Shown here: piece after piece, positions 54,187-62,844 of the stretch | How the letters are laid out: every line of letters starts with the position of its first letter | Position numbering within the stretch: position 1 is the stretch's first letter | DNA from: Jonesiaceae bacterium BS-20 | GTDB lineage: Bacteria; Actinomycetota; Actinomycetes; Actinomycetales; Cellulomonadaceae | Assembly (NCBI GenBank): GCA_039995105.1 | Contig: CP146203.1 | Span: forward strand, 2,790,001-2,854,000 | DNA: 64,000 bases | Reading direction: 5' to 3' | Notes under the pieces: model-generated | Seen by the model: the letters and a program-made list of their open reading frames with translations, nothing else | Told to the model about the DNA's origin: nothing | Database searches by the model: none | Made by a program: the position numbers and the translations under genes

Positions 54187-54214
54187 GTTGTGGCCGCAGG
54201 TGAGCGGCCACAAC
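54187..54214 (-). terminator. Terminator after DUF5926 gene
   Basis: GTTGTGGCCGC pairs with GCGGCCACAAC (11 bp, 6-nt loop) 8 bp past the DUF5926 stop. Confidence 0.65.
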
Positions 54215-54221
54215 TTAGTAC

Positions 54222-55049
54222 TTAGCGCAGCGTAACTTGGCGGGAAACAATTCCCGCACGGGCACGACGCTCGTTTGCGTCGAGTGGTTCAGTGTTTTCA
54301 AACGCAGCCTTCAGGCCGGGCCAGAACTCAACTACCGCGGCCTGGATGTCTTCCACCTCGGAACCGCGTGGCAGCTCCCAGACTGGAATTGCAATACCGC
54401 AGGAGCGGAATGCACCGAGGAACTTGGAACCGGCGATTGAGGATTCACGCTTGGCATGCAGACGCGCAATACCGTCCACAATCTGCTCTTCCTCGTACGG
54501 CATGGCCCAGCGCAAGAATTCCTTGGAACCCATGCGGCACCAGTATGCGCTGTCAACGCCGTCAAGCTTCTTGGTGTCGATAATGGACTCACCCGCGTCA
54601 TCCAGGGCCGCACGCAGTTCCGCGCTTATCTCCTCGGTGGTGTCCACCCAGTAGTCAAAGCCCTCGTGCATGACCACCTCAAACGGCTGAGTCAGATCAA
54701 CAATGTCCTGCAGGCGGGGGCCTGGTCCCGGTAGCACCCGGCTGGTAAGTGGGCTGCCCGGCTCAAGGTCAAAGGCATCGAGAAGGTTTTGTGCGAGGTC
54801 ACGGGAAACGTCACCGGACCCGGCAAGGGTCTGCAGCGCAAGCAGCACGTGGCCGTCTGCGCGGTGCAAAGCGGGCCAGGATTCTGGCAGGAGCGTGGTG
54901 AACGTGAAGTCCTTGGCCCCGTATTCCTTGGTGGTCTTAGCCGCGATGGTTGCTGCGGGAACAACCTCGCGCATTGCGACCAAATCAGCCTCAGCGGGCA
55001 TGCCCTCGAAGGGGCGTAACACAAATTCTGCAGACGTATTCTTTGCCAT
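54222..55049 (-). CDS. DUF5926 family protein
   Basis: The 275-residue protein fits the actinobacterial DUF5926 pattern: VLRPFEGMPAEADLVAMREVVPAAT near the start and FDYWVDTTEEISAELRAALDDAGESI in the middle, with a charged C-terminus (NERRARAGIVSRQ). Here shown as FEGMPAEADLVAM. The function is unknown. It lies upstream of the GT2 gene, separated by a hairpin. Confidence 0.85.
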   Translation of the reverse strand: MAKNTSAEFVLRPFEGMPAEADLVAMREVVPAATIAAKTTKEYGAKDFTFTTLLPESWPALHRADGHVLLALQTLAGSGDVSRDLAQNLLDAFDLEPGSPLTSRVLPGPGPRLQDIVDLTQPFEVVMHEGFDYWVDTTEEISAELRAALDDAGESIIDTKKLDGVDSAYWCRMGSKEFLRWAMPYEEEQIVDGIARLHAKRESSIAGSKFLGAFRSCGIAIPVWELPRGSEVEDIQAAVVEFWPGLKAAFENTEPLDANERRARAGIVSRQVTLR

Positions 55050-55165
55050 GCCTAGAGCCTACCTGCCCTAAGTGTTTGCCCGGGTATTGTTCCACGGATT
55101 TTTGTGTCATGTTGTGGGCGAAAAATGCGTGGGCTTAGCCACTTTCGCTTTTGAGTGGCAAAATC

Positions 55166-56845
55166 ATGGGTATGGACCCTCGCGCTGGCACAGCTGCCCT
55201 CCCCCAAGACCTCATCGACGTTGATGCATTAATCAGCGCTTACTACGACCTCAAGCCCGATGTTAATGACCCAGCCCAAAAGGTAACGTTTGGTACCTCG
55301 GGGCACCGCGGATCCAGCTTTGACTCCGCGTTCAACGAGGCCCACATTGTCGCCACCACGGCCGCGATTGTGGAGTACCGCCGCGGCCAGGGCATTGTTG
55401 GCCCGCTCTTTATTGGCCGCGACACACACGCGCTTTCCCTGCCAGCGTGGCAGTCAGCCTTGGAAGTCTTAGTCGCTGCTGGGGTCACCACATTTGTCGA
55501 TGCCCGTGAATCGTTCACCCCAACGCCTGCGGTTTCGCACGCAATCTTGCTGCACAACGGTGCAGCTACATCCGAGGGCGTGCGCGTGGTTGGGCCGGGC
55601 TTGGCGGACGGCATTGTTGTCACCCCCTCCCACAACCCGCCACGTGACGGCGGATTCAAGTACAATCCGCCACACGGCGGACCCGCGGACACAGACGCAA
55701 CGAGCTGGATTGCTGACCGCGCCAACGAGATTCTGCGCACGGGTGTCAACCAGGTACGCCGGGCCTCAATGGAACAAGTCCAAGATTCCGAGTACGTGAA
55801 GTACCACGACTACATGGCCGCCTACGTTGAGGACCTCTCCTCCGTTCTAGACTTGGAGGCCATCCGGACCTCGGGCGTGCGCATTGGCGCGGACCCACTG
55901 GGTGGGGCATCGGTTGAGTACTGGGGCGCGATTGGCGAGCGCTATGGGCTGGACCTGACCGTGGTGAACCCGCAGGTAGACCCGCGCTGGGCGTTCATGA
56001 CGTTGGACTGGGACGGCAAGATCCGCATGGACTGCTCCTCCCCGTACGCCATGGCATCCCTCGTTGCGACCATGGCCAACAACAGCCCGTATGACATTGC
56101 TACGGGTAATGACGCGGACTCCGACCGCCACGGGATTGTCACCGCTGATGGCGGGCTCATGAACCCTAACCACTTCTTAGCTACCTCAATCAACTACCTG
56201 TATGGCGGGGCGCGCCCGCAGTGGAGCCCTAACGCGGCCATTGGTAAGACCCTGGTGTCTTCCTCACTGATTGACCGGGTGGCCGGCGGTCTGGGCCGCA
56301 AGCTGTGGGAGGTTCCCGTTGGGTTCAAGTGGTTTGTCCCCGGGCTGATTGACGGGTCCGTGGGCTTTGGCGGCGAGGAATCCGCCGGTGCCTCCTTCTT
56401 ACGCAAGAACGGAAACGTGTGGACCACGGACAAGGACGGGATCATCCTGGCCCTGCTGGCATCGGAAATCACCGCTACTACGGGCAAGACCCCAACCCAG
56501 CACCACGCCGGTTTGGTCGACCAATACGGCCAGTCCTGGTACGCCCGGGTCGATGCCGCAGCGAGCTTGGAGGAGAAGGCCACGCTGGCAAAGCTCTCCC
56601 CTAGCCAGGTCACCGCAACCACCCTTGCGGGCGAGGAAATCACCGCGAAGATGACCACCGCGCCCGGCAACAACGAGGCGATTGGCGGCCTCAAGGTCAC
56701 CACCGAGAATGCTTGGTTTGCGGCGCGGCCATCCGGCACCGAGAACGTGTACAAGATTTACGCGGAGTCGTTTGTGTCCGAGGATCACCTGGCCCAGGTT
56801 CAGGAGTCCGCCAAGGCAGTGGTCTCCGAGGCTCTGCAAGGCTAA
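55166..56845 (+). CDS. pgm: Phosphoglucomutase, alpha-D-glucose type
   Basis: The 559-residue enzyme has the four phosphohexomutase domains: substrate loop GTSGHRG, catalytic phosphoserine in VTPSHNPPRDGG, metal loop DADSDRHG, sugar-binding GGEESAGASF, and the phosphate loop RPSGTENVYKI. It interconverts glucose-1-phosphate and glucose-6-phosphate for glycogen, wall and glycolipid synthesis. ATG 55166 is used; TTG 55151 and ATG 55172 are alternatives. Two strong terminators and a small gene follow. Confidence 0.95.
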   Translation: MGMDPRAGTAALPQDLIDVDALISAYYDLKPDVNDPAQKVTFGTSGHRGSSFDSAFNEAHIVATTAAIVEYRRGQGIVGPLFIGRDTHALSLPAWQSALEVLVAAGVTTFVDARESFTPTPAVSHAILLHNGAATSEGVRVVGPGLADGIVVTPSHNPPRDGGFKYNPPHGGPADTDATSWIADRANEILRTGVNQVRRASMEQVQDSEYVKYHDYMAAYVEDLSSVLDLEAIRTSGVRIGADPLGGASVEYWGAIGERYGLDLTVVNPQVDPRWAFMTLDWDGKIRMDCSSPYAMASLVATMANNSPYDIATGNDADSDRHGIVTADGGLMNPNHFLATSINYLYGGARPQWSPNAAIGKTLVSSSLIDRVAGGLGRKLWEVPVGFKWFVPGLIDGSVGFGGEESAGASFLRKNGNVWTTDKDGIILALLASEITATTGKTPTQHHAGLVDQYGQSWYARVDAAASLEEKATLAKLSPSQVTATTLAGEEITAKMTTAPGNNEAIGGLKVTTENAWFAARPSGTENVYKIYAESFVSEDHLAQVQESAKAVVSEALQG

Positions 56846-56863
56846 CTCCGGTACCTCATCTCA

Positions 56864-56908
56864 TAGTCCGTCGATCCGCACCATCATCTGGTGCGGATCG
56901 ACGGACTA
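56864..56908 (+). terminator. Strong terminator after pgm
   Basis: A 20-bp perfect stem (arms 56864-56883 and 56889-56908) with 5-nt loop. Its GTCCGTCGATCCGCAC core also occurs in the terminator at 22290-22334. Confidence 0.8.
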
Positions 56909-56933
56909 CCGCTTCAACTGAAAGGCAATAACA

Positions 56934-57188
56934 ATGGGTAAGTGGTTTCAGCAAGCAGCAGAGATTGAACGTCTACAAACCGAACTCAAGCGCCAGGCGA
57001 AGATGATTGAGCACCTAGCGGCCCAGCTAGGCCCCGAGCACGGGGCCCTCGACCTTTACGGGGTGAGCGCCGAGGAGAGGGCACTCGTTACCGCGGGTAA
57101 TCCAATTCCTGCAATCAAGGCCTACCGCGAGCGCACCGGAGCAGATCTCTTGACCGCCAAGAAGGCGATCGATTCCGTCCTTGCCTAA
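56934..57188 (+). CDS. Small protein with L7/L12 C-terminal-like domain
   Basis: The 84-residue protein has an N-terminal coiled coil (about 8-32, FQQAAEIERLQTEL) and then GNPIPAIKAYRERTGADLLTAKKAIDSVL, the helix-turn motif of ribosomal L7/L12 C-terminal domains. It lacks the rest of L7/L12. Such short proteins are widespread in actinomycetes; a ribosome or translation-factor contact is possible but unproven. Confidence 0.8.
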   Translation: MGKWFQQAAEIERLQTELKRQAKMIEHLAAQLGPEHGALDLYGVSAEERALVTAGNPIPAIKAYRERTGADLLTAKKAIDSVLA

Positions 57189-57199
57189 CCTTCGAGTTT

Positions 57200-57248
57200 C
57201 CAGTAGATCCGCCCACAAATCTTGAGGTTTAATGGGCGGATCTACTGG
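57200..57248. terminator. Terminator overlapping methyltransferase 3' end
   Basis: CCAGTAGATCCGCCCA pairs with TGGGCGGATCTACTGG (16 bp). It spans the last codons of the minus-strand methyltransferase (stop at 57229) and ends the plus-strand small gene. Confidence 0.7.
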
Positions 57249-58005
57249 ATCCTGAAAACTTCGATCGGGGTTTGCGGGCTACGATGGTCAGCGTGCACGG
57301 AATGACATTGCGCAGGCCGGCTGGCCACTGGTATTCCCCGTCAGCACGCTTGATCATGTCCGGGGAAAACTCCCACGGCAGGGTCTTACCCTCATCGACC
57401 GCAATGATCTGCAGGCCCGCCCCCAAAAGCGCGGTCATGATCTCAGATACTGAGTGCGGCCACTCGTATGTGCGGGTTGATGTGATGGTTCCGTCCCCCG
57501 TGTAGCTGGATGGGTCATCCCAGCTCTGGGCTAGGCCCGTTGGGAAGTAGCCGTAACGCACCACGGGCGGGTAAATGGCTTCATCCAGCGTATAGAGCAA
57601 GGGGTGGCCATCGCGGATGTAAAAGGTGCCGCCTGAAACCAGAAGCTGAGAGATCTGACAGGCCCAGGCATCAAGATCACCCAGCCACGTAATGGTGCCG
57701 ATGCTGGTGTACACCACGTCGAAGGTGTCCTGGACCGCGGCGGCCGCCACTAAGACATCGGTTTCAACCCAACGCGCAGCAAGCCCGAGCTCTTGGGTGA
57801 ACTCAGCTGCAAACTTGAGGGCAGCCGGCGAGAAATCCACGCCCGTGACGTGGGCGCCTAGGCGCGCAAACGAGAGCGTGTCCGTGCCGATGTGGCACTG
57901 CAGGTGACAGAGTTTGAGTCCGTCAATGCTGGAGTTGGGCAGGTGCGGGCGCAAGGCATCGTAATCGTCTTTGACTACCTGGGACGCTGCCACCTTGTAT
58001 TCCAT
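57229..58005 (-). CDS. Class I SAM-dependent methyltransferase
   Basis: The 258-residue protein has motif I variant LCHLQCHIGTDTLSFARLG (GxG-like as HIGT), motif II-like VTGVDFSPAALKFA and a Rossmann core. The FGWF/aromatic-rich back half (FPTGLAQSWDDPSSYTGD) is typical of small actinobacterial methyltransferases. Its 3' end is shared with a hairpin. Substrate unknown. Confidence 0.85.
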   Translation of the reverse strand: MEYKVAASQVVKDDYDALRPHLPNSSIDGLKLCHLQCHIGTDTLSFARLGAHVTGVDFSPAALKFAAEFTQELGLAARWVETDVLVAAAAVQDTFDVVYTSIGTITWLGDLDAWACQISQLLVSGGTFYIRDGHPLLYTLDEAIYPPVVRYGYFPTGLAQSWDDPSSYTGDGTITSTRTYEWPHSVSEIMTALLGAGLQIIAVDEGKTLPWEFSPDMIKRADGEYQWPAGLRNVIPCTLTIVARKPRSKFSGSSRSAH

Positions 58006-58031
58006 ATGTGTTGTTATGAAAGAAGCTCATC

Positions 58032-58300
58032 ATGGATTCCTTGGCTCCTGAGGTACCTGGTCTAGAAAAGAGTTTTGGCTCTCAACGAGCACTCAATGGG
58101 TTGGATTTGCAGGTGGCTACAGGAACCCTCACGGAACTACGTCACCTGCGGCGGTCAACAATCTCGGTGACGTTGGATGGCGAACCCGCCGCCCTCAATA
58201 CCCAATTGAGCACCATCGCCGGCGTCCACGACCTCACCATCACCGGTTTGTCCAACTCAGGGACCTACGCAGCGCGCCGCATCTGCAACGCCCGGGCATG
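58032..58300 (+). pseudogene. ABC transporter ATPase remnant, core deleted
   Basis: The frame begins VPGLEKSFGSQRALNGLDLQVATGTLT, the start of an exporter-type ABC ATPase, then jumps directly to RRSTISVTLDGEPAALNTQLSTIAGVHDLTIT, its C-terminal region. Walker A, the signature motif and Walker B (about 200 residues) are missing, and the C-terminus is also truncated. The permease gene that normally depends on it follows at 58306. Confidence 0.8.
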
Positions 58301-58305
58301 GTCCA

Positions 58306-59763
58306 GTGATTCACCCCTACGCCGGGTTCAGGCACATGGTTCGCTTTGTTCTGCGCCGCAACTGGCTGCGTATGCTCATCTGGACAGTTGTTTTGGCCGC
58401 AATGATCGCCATTGTTGTCCAGTCTCAACGGGTCACGTTTCCAACCCATGCCGACCGCGAGGCGTACGCGGCAATCGCCAACACCCCCTCGGTTGCCGCC
58501 CTCACCGGACTTCCCTATGCGGCGAGCCCCTTGGGTGGAATCCTCAACATCAAGATCTGGATGACCAACGCGGTGGCGCTGGCGTTCGCGGTCATCTTCC
58601 TGGTCACCCGCAACGGGCGTGCCGAGGAAGAGGCCGGGCGCACTGAGTTACTGCGCGGCGGGGTTCTGGGACAGCATGCATATTCGCTGGCCAACTGGGT
58701 TGTCGCCGCTGGATTCTCCGCGGCGGTGGGGCTGTTGACGGCGCTCGTAGCAATTGGGCAAGATCTTCCCGTTCTAGGTTCGCTCGTCATGGGCGCCTCA
58801 TACATGGGGGTGGGTTGGGCCTTCATTGGAGTCGCTGCCGTAGCCGGGCAGCTGGCACAGACCAGCCGGGGCGCCAACACCATTGCCTCGGTAGTTTTGG
58901 CCGCCGCATACCTCATCCGAGCGGCCGCCGACCTCGCCGCTATGGGAGACAACCCAAGCGGTTTGACGTGGCTGTCTCCCCTTGGGTGGGGCCAGCAGAT
59001 GCGCTCGTTCGGAGAGGATCTGTGGTGGCCGCTCGGGGTTTTTGTGGGCTTCATGGCCGTCCTTGTCCTTGTCGCACTCACGCTTGAACGCATCCGAGAC
59101 CTAGGCCAGGGTCTCCTTCCAGACCGTCCCGGCCCCCGCACGGCAGCCCCTTTTACCCGCACGCCGGTGGGGCTCACCCTGCGCCTGCAACGCGGCCCCA
59201 TCATCGGGTGGGGCGTGGGCGTTCTGGTTGGCGCGCTGTTCTTTGGCAGTATCGCTTCTTCCATGGTTGACCTATTGGGTGACAACGACACCGCCGCCCA
59301 AGTGTTTGTTGGAAACTCCAAAGACCTTCTCGATGCCCTCCTTGGGTTCTTCGCTATGGCTAACGTTTTGTTGATTGCCGCGTTTGCGATCCAGAGCGCT
59401 GACACTATTCGCGCAGAGGAACGCGATGGACTAGCTGAGGGCCTGCGGTTCCTTGTTGGTTCACTCGCGTATTGGCCGGCAATCTTGCTCATGATCGCCC
59501 TGGTTGTCTTCTGCGCCGCTTGGCTTCCCCGCGTGGCAGGTGCTGTCACCTGGTCAATTTTTGGTTTCTTGATCGTACTGTCCATGTTTGGAGACCTGTT
59601 TGGGCTACCAAAGTGGGTAACCGACAACACCCCCTTTACGGCCATATCCCGGGCGGATGAGCTATTTCAGTTGCTACCGCTGGTGGTCATAACCGTACTG
59701 GCTCTGTCATTAGCGGCGCTGGGGTTGTGGCGGTTGAACTCGCGCGATATGACCGGGGAGTAA
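58306..59763 (+). CDS. ABC exporter permease, tetronasin/antibiotic-export type
   Basis: The 485-residue protein has about twelve spans in two halves. The RNGRAEEEAGRTELLRGGVLGQ loop (here RAEEEAGRTELLRGGV and RAEERDGLAEGL in the second half) is the coupling segment of this exporter family. GTG 58306 is used; ATG 58336 is an alternative start. The ATPase gene upstream is destroyed, so activity would need another ATPase. Codon reading is intact throughout. Confidence 0.85.
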   Translation: MIHPYAGFRHMVRFVLRRNWLRMLIWTVVLAAMIAIVVQSQRVTFPTHADREAYAAIANTPSVAALTGLPYAASPLGGILNIKIWMTNAVALAFAVIFLVTRNGRAEEEAGRTELLRGGVLGQHAYSLANWVVAAGFSAAVGLLTALVAIGQDLPVLGSLVMGASYMGVGWAFIGVAAVAGQLAQTSRGANTIASVVLAAAYLIRAAADLAAMGDNPSGLTWLSPLGWGQQMRSFGEDLWWPLGVFVGFMAVLVLVALTLERIRDLGQGLLPDRPGPRTAAPFTRTPVGLTLRLQRGPIIGWGVGVLVGALFFGSIASSMVDLLGDNDTAAQVFVGNSKDLLDALLGFFAMANVLLIAAFAIQSADTIRAEERDGLAEGLRFLVGSLAYWPAILLMIALVVFCAAWLPRVAGAVTWSIFGFLIVLSMFGDLFGLPKWVTDNTPFTAISRADELFQLLPLVVITVLALSLAALGLWRLNSRDMTGE

Positions 59764-59860
59764 CCAAGCGGGTAGGCTGGGCCCGGAGTTTTCTTGGGGG
59801 CTTGGTTAGAGTTCTCTCATACAACACATTTGGACCGGCAAATTGGGCACACTGGTATCC

Positions 59861-60037
59861 ATGAGTAGGTGGATAGTTCGCGGCGTCTTCGCGGTCTTTG
59901 TTGTTGTCAGTGCTTTCTGGTTTGTTAATCGAGCCTTCGTTACCGGCCCACCGGTCCTTGGGAACACCATTGTCCTAACCCCACCGGATGTTCCTTACAA
60001 CGATAACGGCAACGATCATAACGATGACATTAACTAG
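59861..60037 (+). CDS. Small membrane protein with Asn/Asp-rich tail
   Basis: The 58-residue protein has one span (about 6-22: VRGVFAVFVVVSAFWFV) and a polar C-terminus rich in Asn and Asp (YNDNGNDHNDDIN), resembling a metal-binding tail. It overlaps the histidine kinase start (60024) by 14 bp, so it may be a translation-coupled accessory of that kinase. Homology is not recognised. Confidence 0.6.
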   Translation: MSRWIVRGVFAVFVVVSAFWFVNRAFVTGPPVLGNTIVLTPPDVPYNDNGNDHNDDIN

Positions 60038-61466
60038 ACCGCGCGTGGTGATCTCCGCTCGGGTAAGAATCCTTGCGTGGATGCTCCTAATAGTCGCTTC
60101 TGCCTCCGCGCTGACCCTGTTAGTTACCTACCGGGTGCTTTCGACTGGAGTTGAGCGAGCTTCCGCTGCGGAGATGTCCCATGAGGCCCAGCAGTTCTAC
60201 ATCATGGCCCAATCAAGTGACCCCGCAACCGGTAAACCTTTCACCGACTTGGAAACGCTTTTTACGGCTCACCTAACCCAGAGCTTGCCCGAGGAATCTG
60301 AAACCTTCTTCACGTTGGTTGATGGTGAGCCCCACCTGCGCAGCCCCGGGACTCCACCGGTCCGGTTGGACCAAGACGACATTGTACTGACCAAGGTCAA
60401 AGACGCGGTGGAGCCTACCGTCTTCCGCAGGGCAACTATTGCTGGGCCAGCCAGTGTTGGGGTCATCCCCGTGCAAGAGGCTTCCGGCAGGCCCGGGGCC
60501 TTGGTCATCGTCGAATTTTTGGGCGAGGCACAAGCCGAGGTCAAACGCGAAGTTACCACCATGGCGGTGGTCTCCTTGATCGCGCTCGTTCTGGCCGGTG
60601 GCGCTGGCGCGCTTGTGGCAGGCCGCGTCCTTGCCCCCATCCGCCAGGTGCGGCAGACCGCTGAGATCATCAGCGAGAGCGACCTGAGCCGCCGTATCGA
60701 GGTCACCGGCCGCGACGATGTCGCGCTGCTGGCCCGCACATTCAATGGCATGCTCGACCGGTTGGAAACAGCGTTTGAGGGGCAACGCAAATTCCTTGAC
60801 GATGCCGGACACGAGTTACGCACCCCCATCACGGTGGTCCGTGGCCACTTAGAGCTCATGGGTGATGACCCTCATGAGCGGGCGCAGACCCTGCGCTTGG
60901 TGAACGATGAATTGGCGCGGATGGCCCGTCTCGTTGATGACCTAACCCTGCTGGCCCGCAGTGAACGTCCCGATTTTTTGCGCTTAGGCAAGGTTGGGTT
61001 GACCGACCTTGTCATGGATGCATTGACGCACGCCTGCGCTCTGGCCGACCGTAAGTTTTCACTTTCTGCGTTGCCGGAGGGGACCATGTGGGCGGATGGG
61101 CAACGTCTCTTGCAGGCCCTTATGCAGCTGGCTGCTAACGCAGTGAAATATACCCCGCACGGCGGCGAGATCAGGCTGGGCGGTTCCGTTGTAGAAGATC
61201 GTGTCAAGTTGTGGGTCAGCGATAATGGCACGGGAATTTCTGAGGCAGATCAGGTGCGACTCTTCGAGCGATTTAATCGTGGCAGCCAGCAGCATGGGGC
61301 ACCTCAGGGCGTGGATCTGGGACTTGGCATAGGCTTAGAGATTGTTGCTCGCATCGCTGAGGCGCACGGAGGAACCGTCTCGGCTCAATCTGTTCTTGGT
61401 GTTGGATCAACATTTACCCTTAACCTGCCGCATACCAGCCCGTTTCCGATGACACCGATGGAGTGA
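60024..61466 (+). CDS. Sensor histidine kinase
   Basis: The 480-residue protein has two spans (about 14-32 and 175-195), a 140-residue external sensor between them, a HAMP region, the phospho-acceptor helix FLDDAGHELRTPITVVRGHLEL with His, an N box NAVKYTPHG, and the ATP lid DNGTGISEADQ. ATG 60024 avoids an awkward hydrophobic extension from 59988. It pairs with the response regulator 4 bp downstream. Confidence 0.93.
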   Translation: MTLTRPRVVISARVRILAWMLLIVASASALTLLVTYRVLSTGVERASAAEMSHEAQQFYIMAQSSDPATGKPFTDLETLFTAHLTQSLPEESETFFTLVDGEPHLRSPGTPPVRLDQDDIVLTKVKDAVEPTVFRRATIAGPASVGVIPVQEASGRPGALVIVEFLGEAQAEVKREVTTMAVVSLIALVLAGGAGALVAGRVLAPIRQVRQTAEIISESDLSRRIEVTGRDDVALLARTFNGMLDRLETAFEGQRKFLDDAGHELRTPITVVRGHLELMGDDPHERAQTLRLVNDELARMARLVDDLTLLARSERPDFLRLGKVGLTDLVMDALTHACALADRKFSLSALPEGTMWADGQRLLQALMQLAANAVKYTPHGGEIRLGGSVVEDRVKLWVSDNGTGISEADQVRLFERFNRGSQQHGAPQGVDLGLGIGLEIVARIAEAHGGTVSAQSVLGVGSTFTLNLPHTSPFPMTPME

Positions 61467-61469
61467 CCC

Positions 61470-62141
61470 GTGAGCCGCATCCTCATAGCCGAAGATGAAG
61501 ACCGCATTGCATCATTTGTGCGCAAGGGGCTGGAGGCCCACGGCTTCGCAACTGCAACAGTGACGGACGGTATCTCAGCGTTAGAACTGGCCCGCATGGG
61601 AAGCTTCGATCTGATGGTGTTAGACATTGGTCTGCCTGGGATGGACGGTTTTGAGGTGCTCCGCCAGCTCCGGGCTTTGGGCAGCACCATGCCGGTGATT
61701 GTGCTGACGGCTCGCACCGCAACCGAGGATACGGTTGCCGGGTTGACGCGCGGCGCAGATGACTACATGCATAAGCCGTTTGCTTTTGAAGAACTCTTGG
61801 CTCGCGTTCTACTGCGCCTGCGTACTGACACTGCGAGCACTCCGGACGTGCTTGAGGCCGGGTCCTTGCAACTTGATCTGCGTACCCGCCGGGTAACCGC
61901 GGGCGGCCGCAGCGATATCGAACTGACCTCGCGAGAGTTCGCTTTGTTAGAAATGTTCTTGCGTCATCCCGATGCCGTCCTTTCGCGCCAGCAACTGCTG
62001 AGCCGCGTTTGGGGTTTGGACTTTGACCCGGGGTCAAACGTGGTCGATGTTTACGTGCGTTACTTGCGTGGAAAACTCGGCGAAGACACAATCGAAACGG
62101 TCCGTGGAGCAGGCTACCGCCTGCAGGTTAGCAACATGTGA
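61470..62141 (+). CDS. OmpR-family response regulator
   Basis: The 223-residue protein has a receiver domain with phospho-acceptor Asp in LMVLDIGLPGMDG, Lys in HKPFAFEELLARV, and an OmpR/PhoB winged helix at about 125-220 (SREFALLEMFLRHPD, VDVYVRYLRGKLGED). Start is GTG 61470 behind GGAGTGA. It likely binds the tandem GTCTCAC repeats at 62143-62173 upstream of the DUF4956/VTC pair. Confidence 0.94.
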   Translation: MSRILIAEDEDRIASFVRKGLEAHGFATATVTDGISALELARMGSFDLMVLDIGLPGMDGFEVLRQLRALGSTMPVIVLTARTATEDTVAGLTRGADDYMHKPFAFEELLARVLLRLRTDTASTPDVLEAGSLQLDLRTRRVTAGGRSDIELTSREFALLEMFLRHPDAVLSRQQLLSRVWGLDFDPGSNVVDVYVRYLRGKLGEDTIETVRGAGYRLQVSNM

Positions 62142-62142
62142 A

Positions 62143-62173
62143 GTCTCTAATGTTCGTCTCACCGTAGTCTCAC
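62143..62173 (+). promoter_or_regulatory. Direct repeats, probable response-regulator binding site
   Basis: GTCTCTA (62143), GTCTCAC (62156) and GTCTCAC (62167) are spaced about 13 and 11 bp, one helical turn apart, as preferred by OmpR-family dimers. They lie in the 91-bp gap before DUF4956, which also has the AAGGAG ribosome site. Confidence 0.5.
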
Positions 62174-62232
62174 ACTCGGGCGACATGATGAATACAGTCA
62201 ACAAAACGACGCACGTATTCTAAGGAGTTTTC

Positions 62233-62844
62233 ATGTCATTCACTGCCCCGATTATCGTAGCCATTGTTACCAACCTGATCGCGATTACGGTCTTGGCTTA
62301 CGGTTTGTACTTCCGCCGCCACCGCCGTGCAGATCTCTTACTGGCCTACACCGCGCTCAACGTGGGTGTCATGACCGTGACTATGGTTCTGTCCACCGTT
62401 GAGGCCGGGATTGGGTTGGGCTTAGGACTCTTTGGAATCCTGTCGATTATCCGGTTGCGTTCCGACCAGATCACCCAGCAAGAAATTGCGTACTACTTTG
62501 TGTCGCTGGTTTTGGGACTGCTAGCAGGGCTGCACCCCACGGCGTTGTGGGTAGTTCCAGCATTCTCGGCACTGATCCTGGCCGTGATGTGGATTATGGA
62601 TAGCCCAATCGTTGCACCTCGCGCTCGCCACACGACCATTACGTTGGACCGGGCTTACACCCAGGAAACCGAACTTATTCTTGCTCTTGAACAACTCTTG
62701 GGTGGCGAAGTTATGCGCGTTGAGGTGCAGGAGCTCGACGTTGTCCGTGACATCACCGTGGTAGACGTTCGTTACCGCATTGCAAATGTTGATTCTTCGC
62801 TGACCGCAATTGCGACCCGTTTTGCAGAGCTGGTTTCCAAATGA
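62233..62844 (+). CDS. DUF4956 membrane protein, polyphosphate-pair partner
   Basis: The 203-residue protein has four spans (about 5-25, 40-58, 60-80, 92-120) and a cytoplasmic C-terminal domain (about 130-203: ARHTTITLDRAYTQETELI and VVDVRYRIANVDSS). DUF4956 genes are regularly found next to VTC-domain polyphosphate polymerases. It overlaps the VTC gene by 4 bp and may anchor or open the membrane for it. Clear AAGGAG upstream. Confidence 0.88.
   Translation: MSFTAPIIVAIVTNLIAITVLAYGLYFRRHRRADLLLAYTALNVGVMTVTMVLSTVEAGIGLGLGLFGILSIIRLRSDQITQQEIAYYFVSLVLGLLAGLHPTALWVVPAFSALILAVMWIMDSPIVAPRARHTTITLDRAYTQETELILALEQLLGGEVMRVEVQELDVVRDITVVDVRYRIANVDSSLTAIATRFAELVSK

Noticed and set aside
58515-59645. 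376-codon minus-strand frame over the ABC exporter permease
   Set aside because: Antisense shadow of a hydrophobic gene; composition is Arg/Ser/Pro-rich and no motif is seen.
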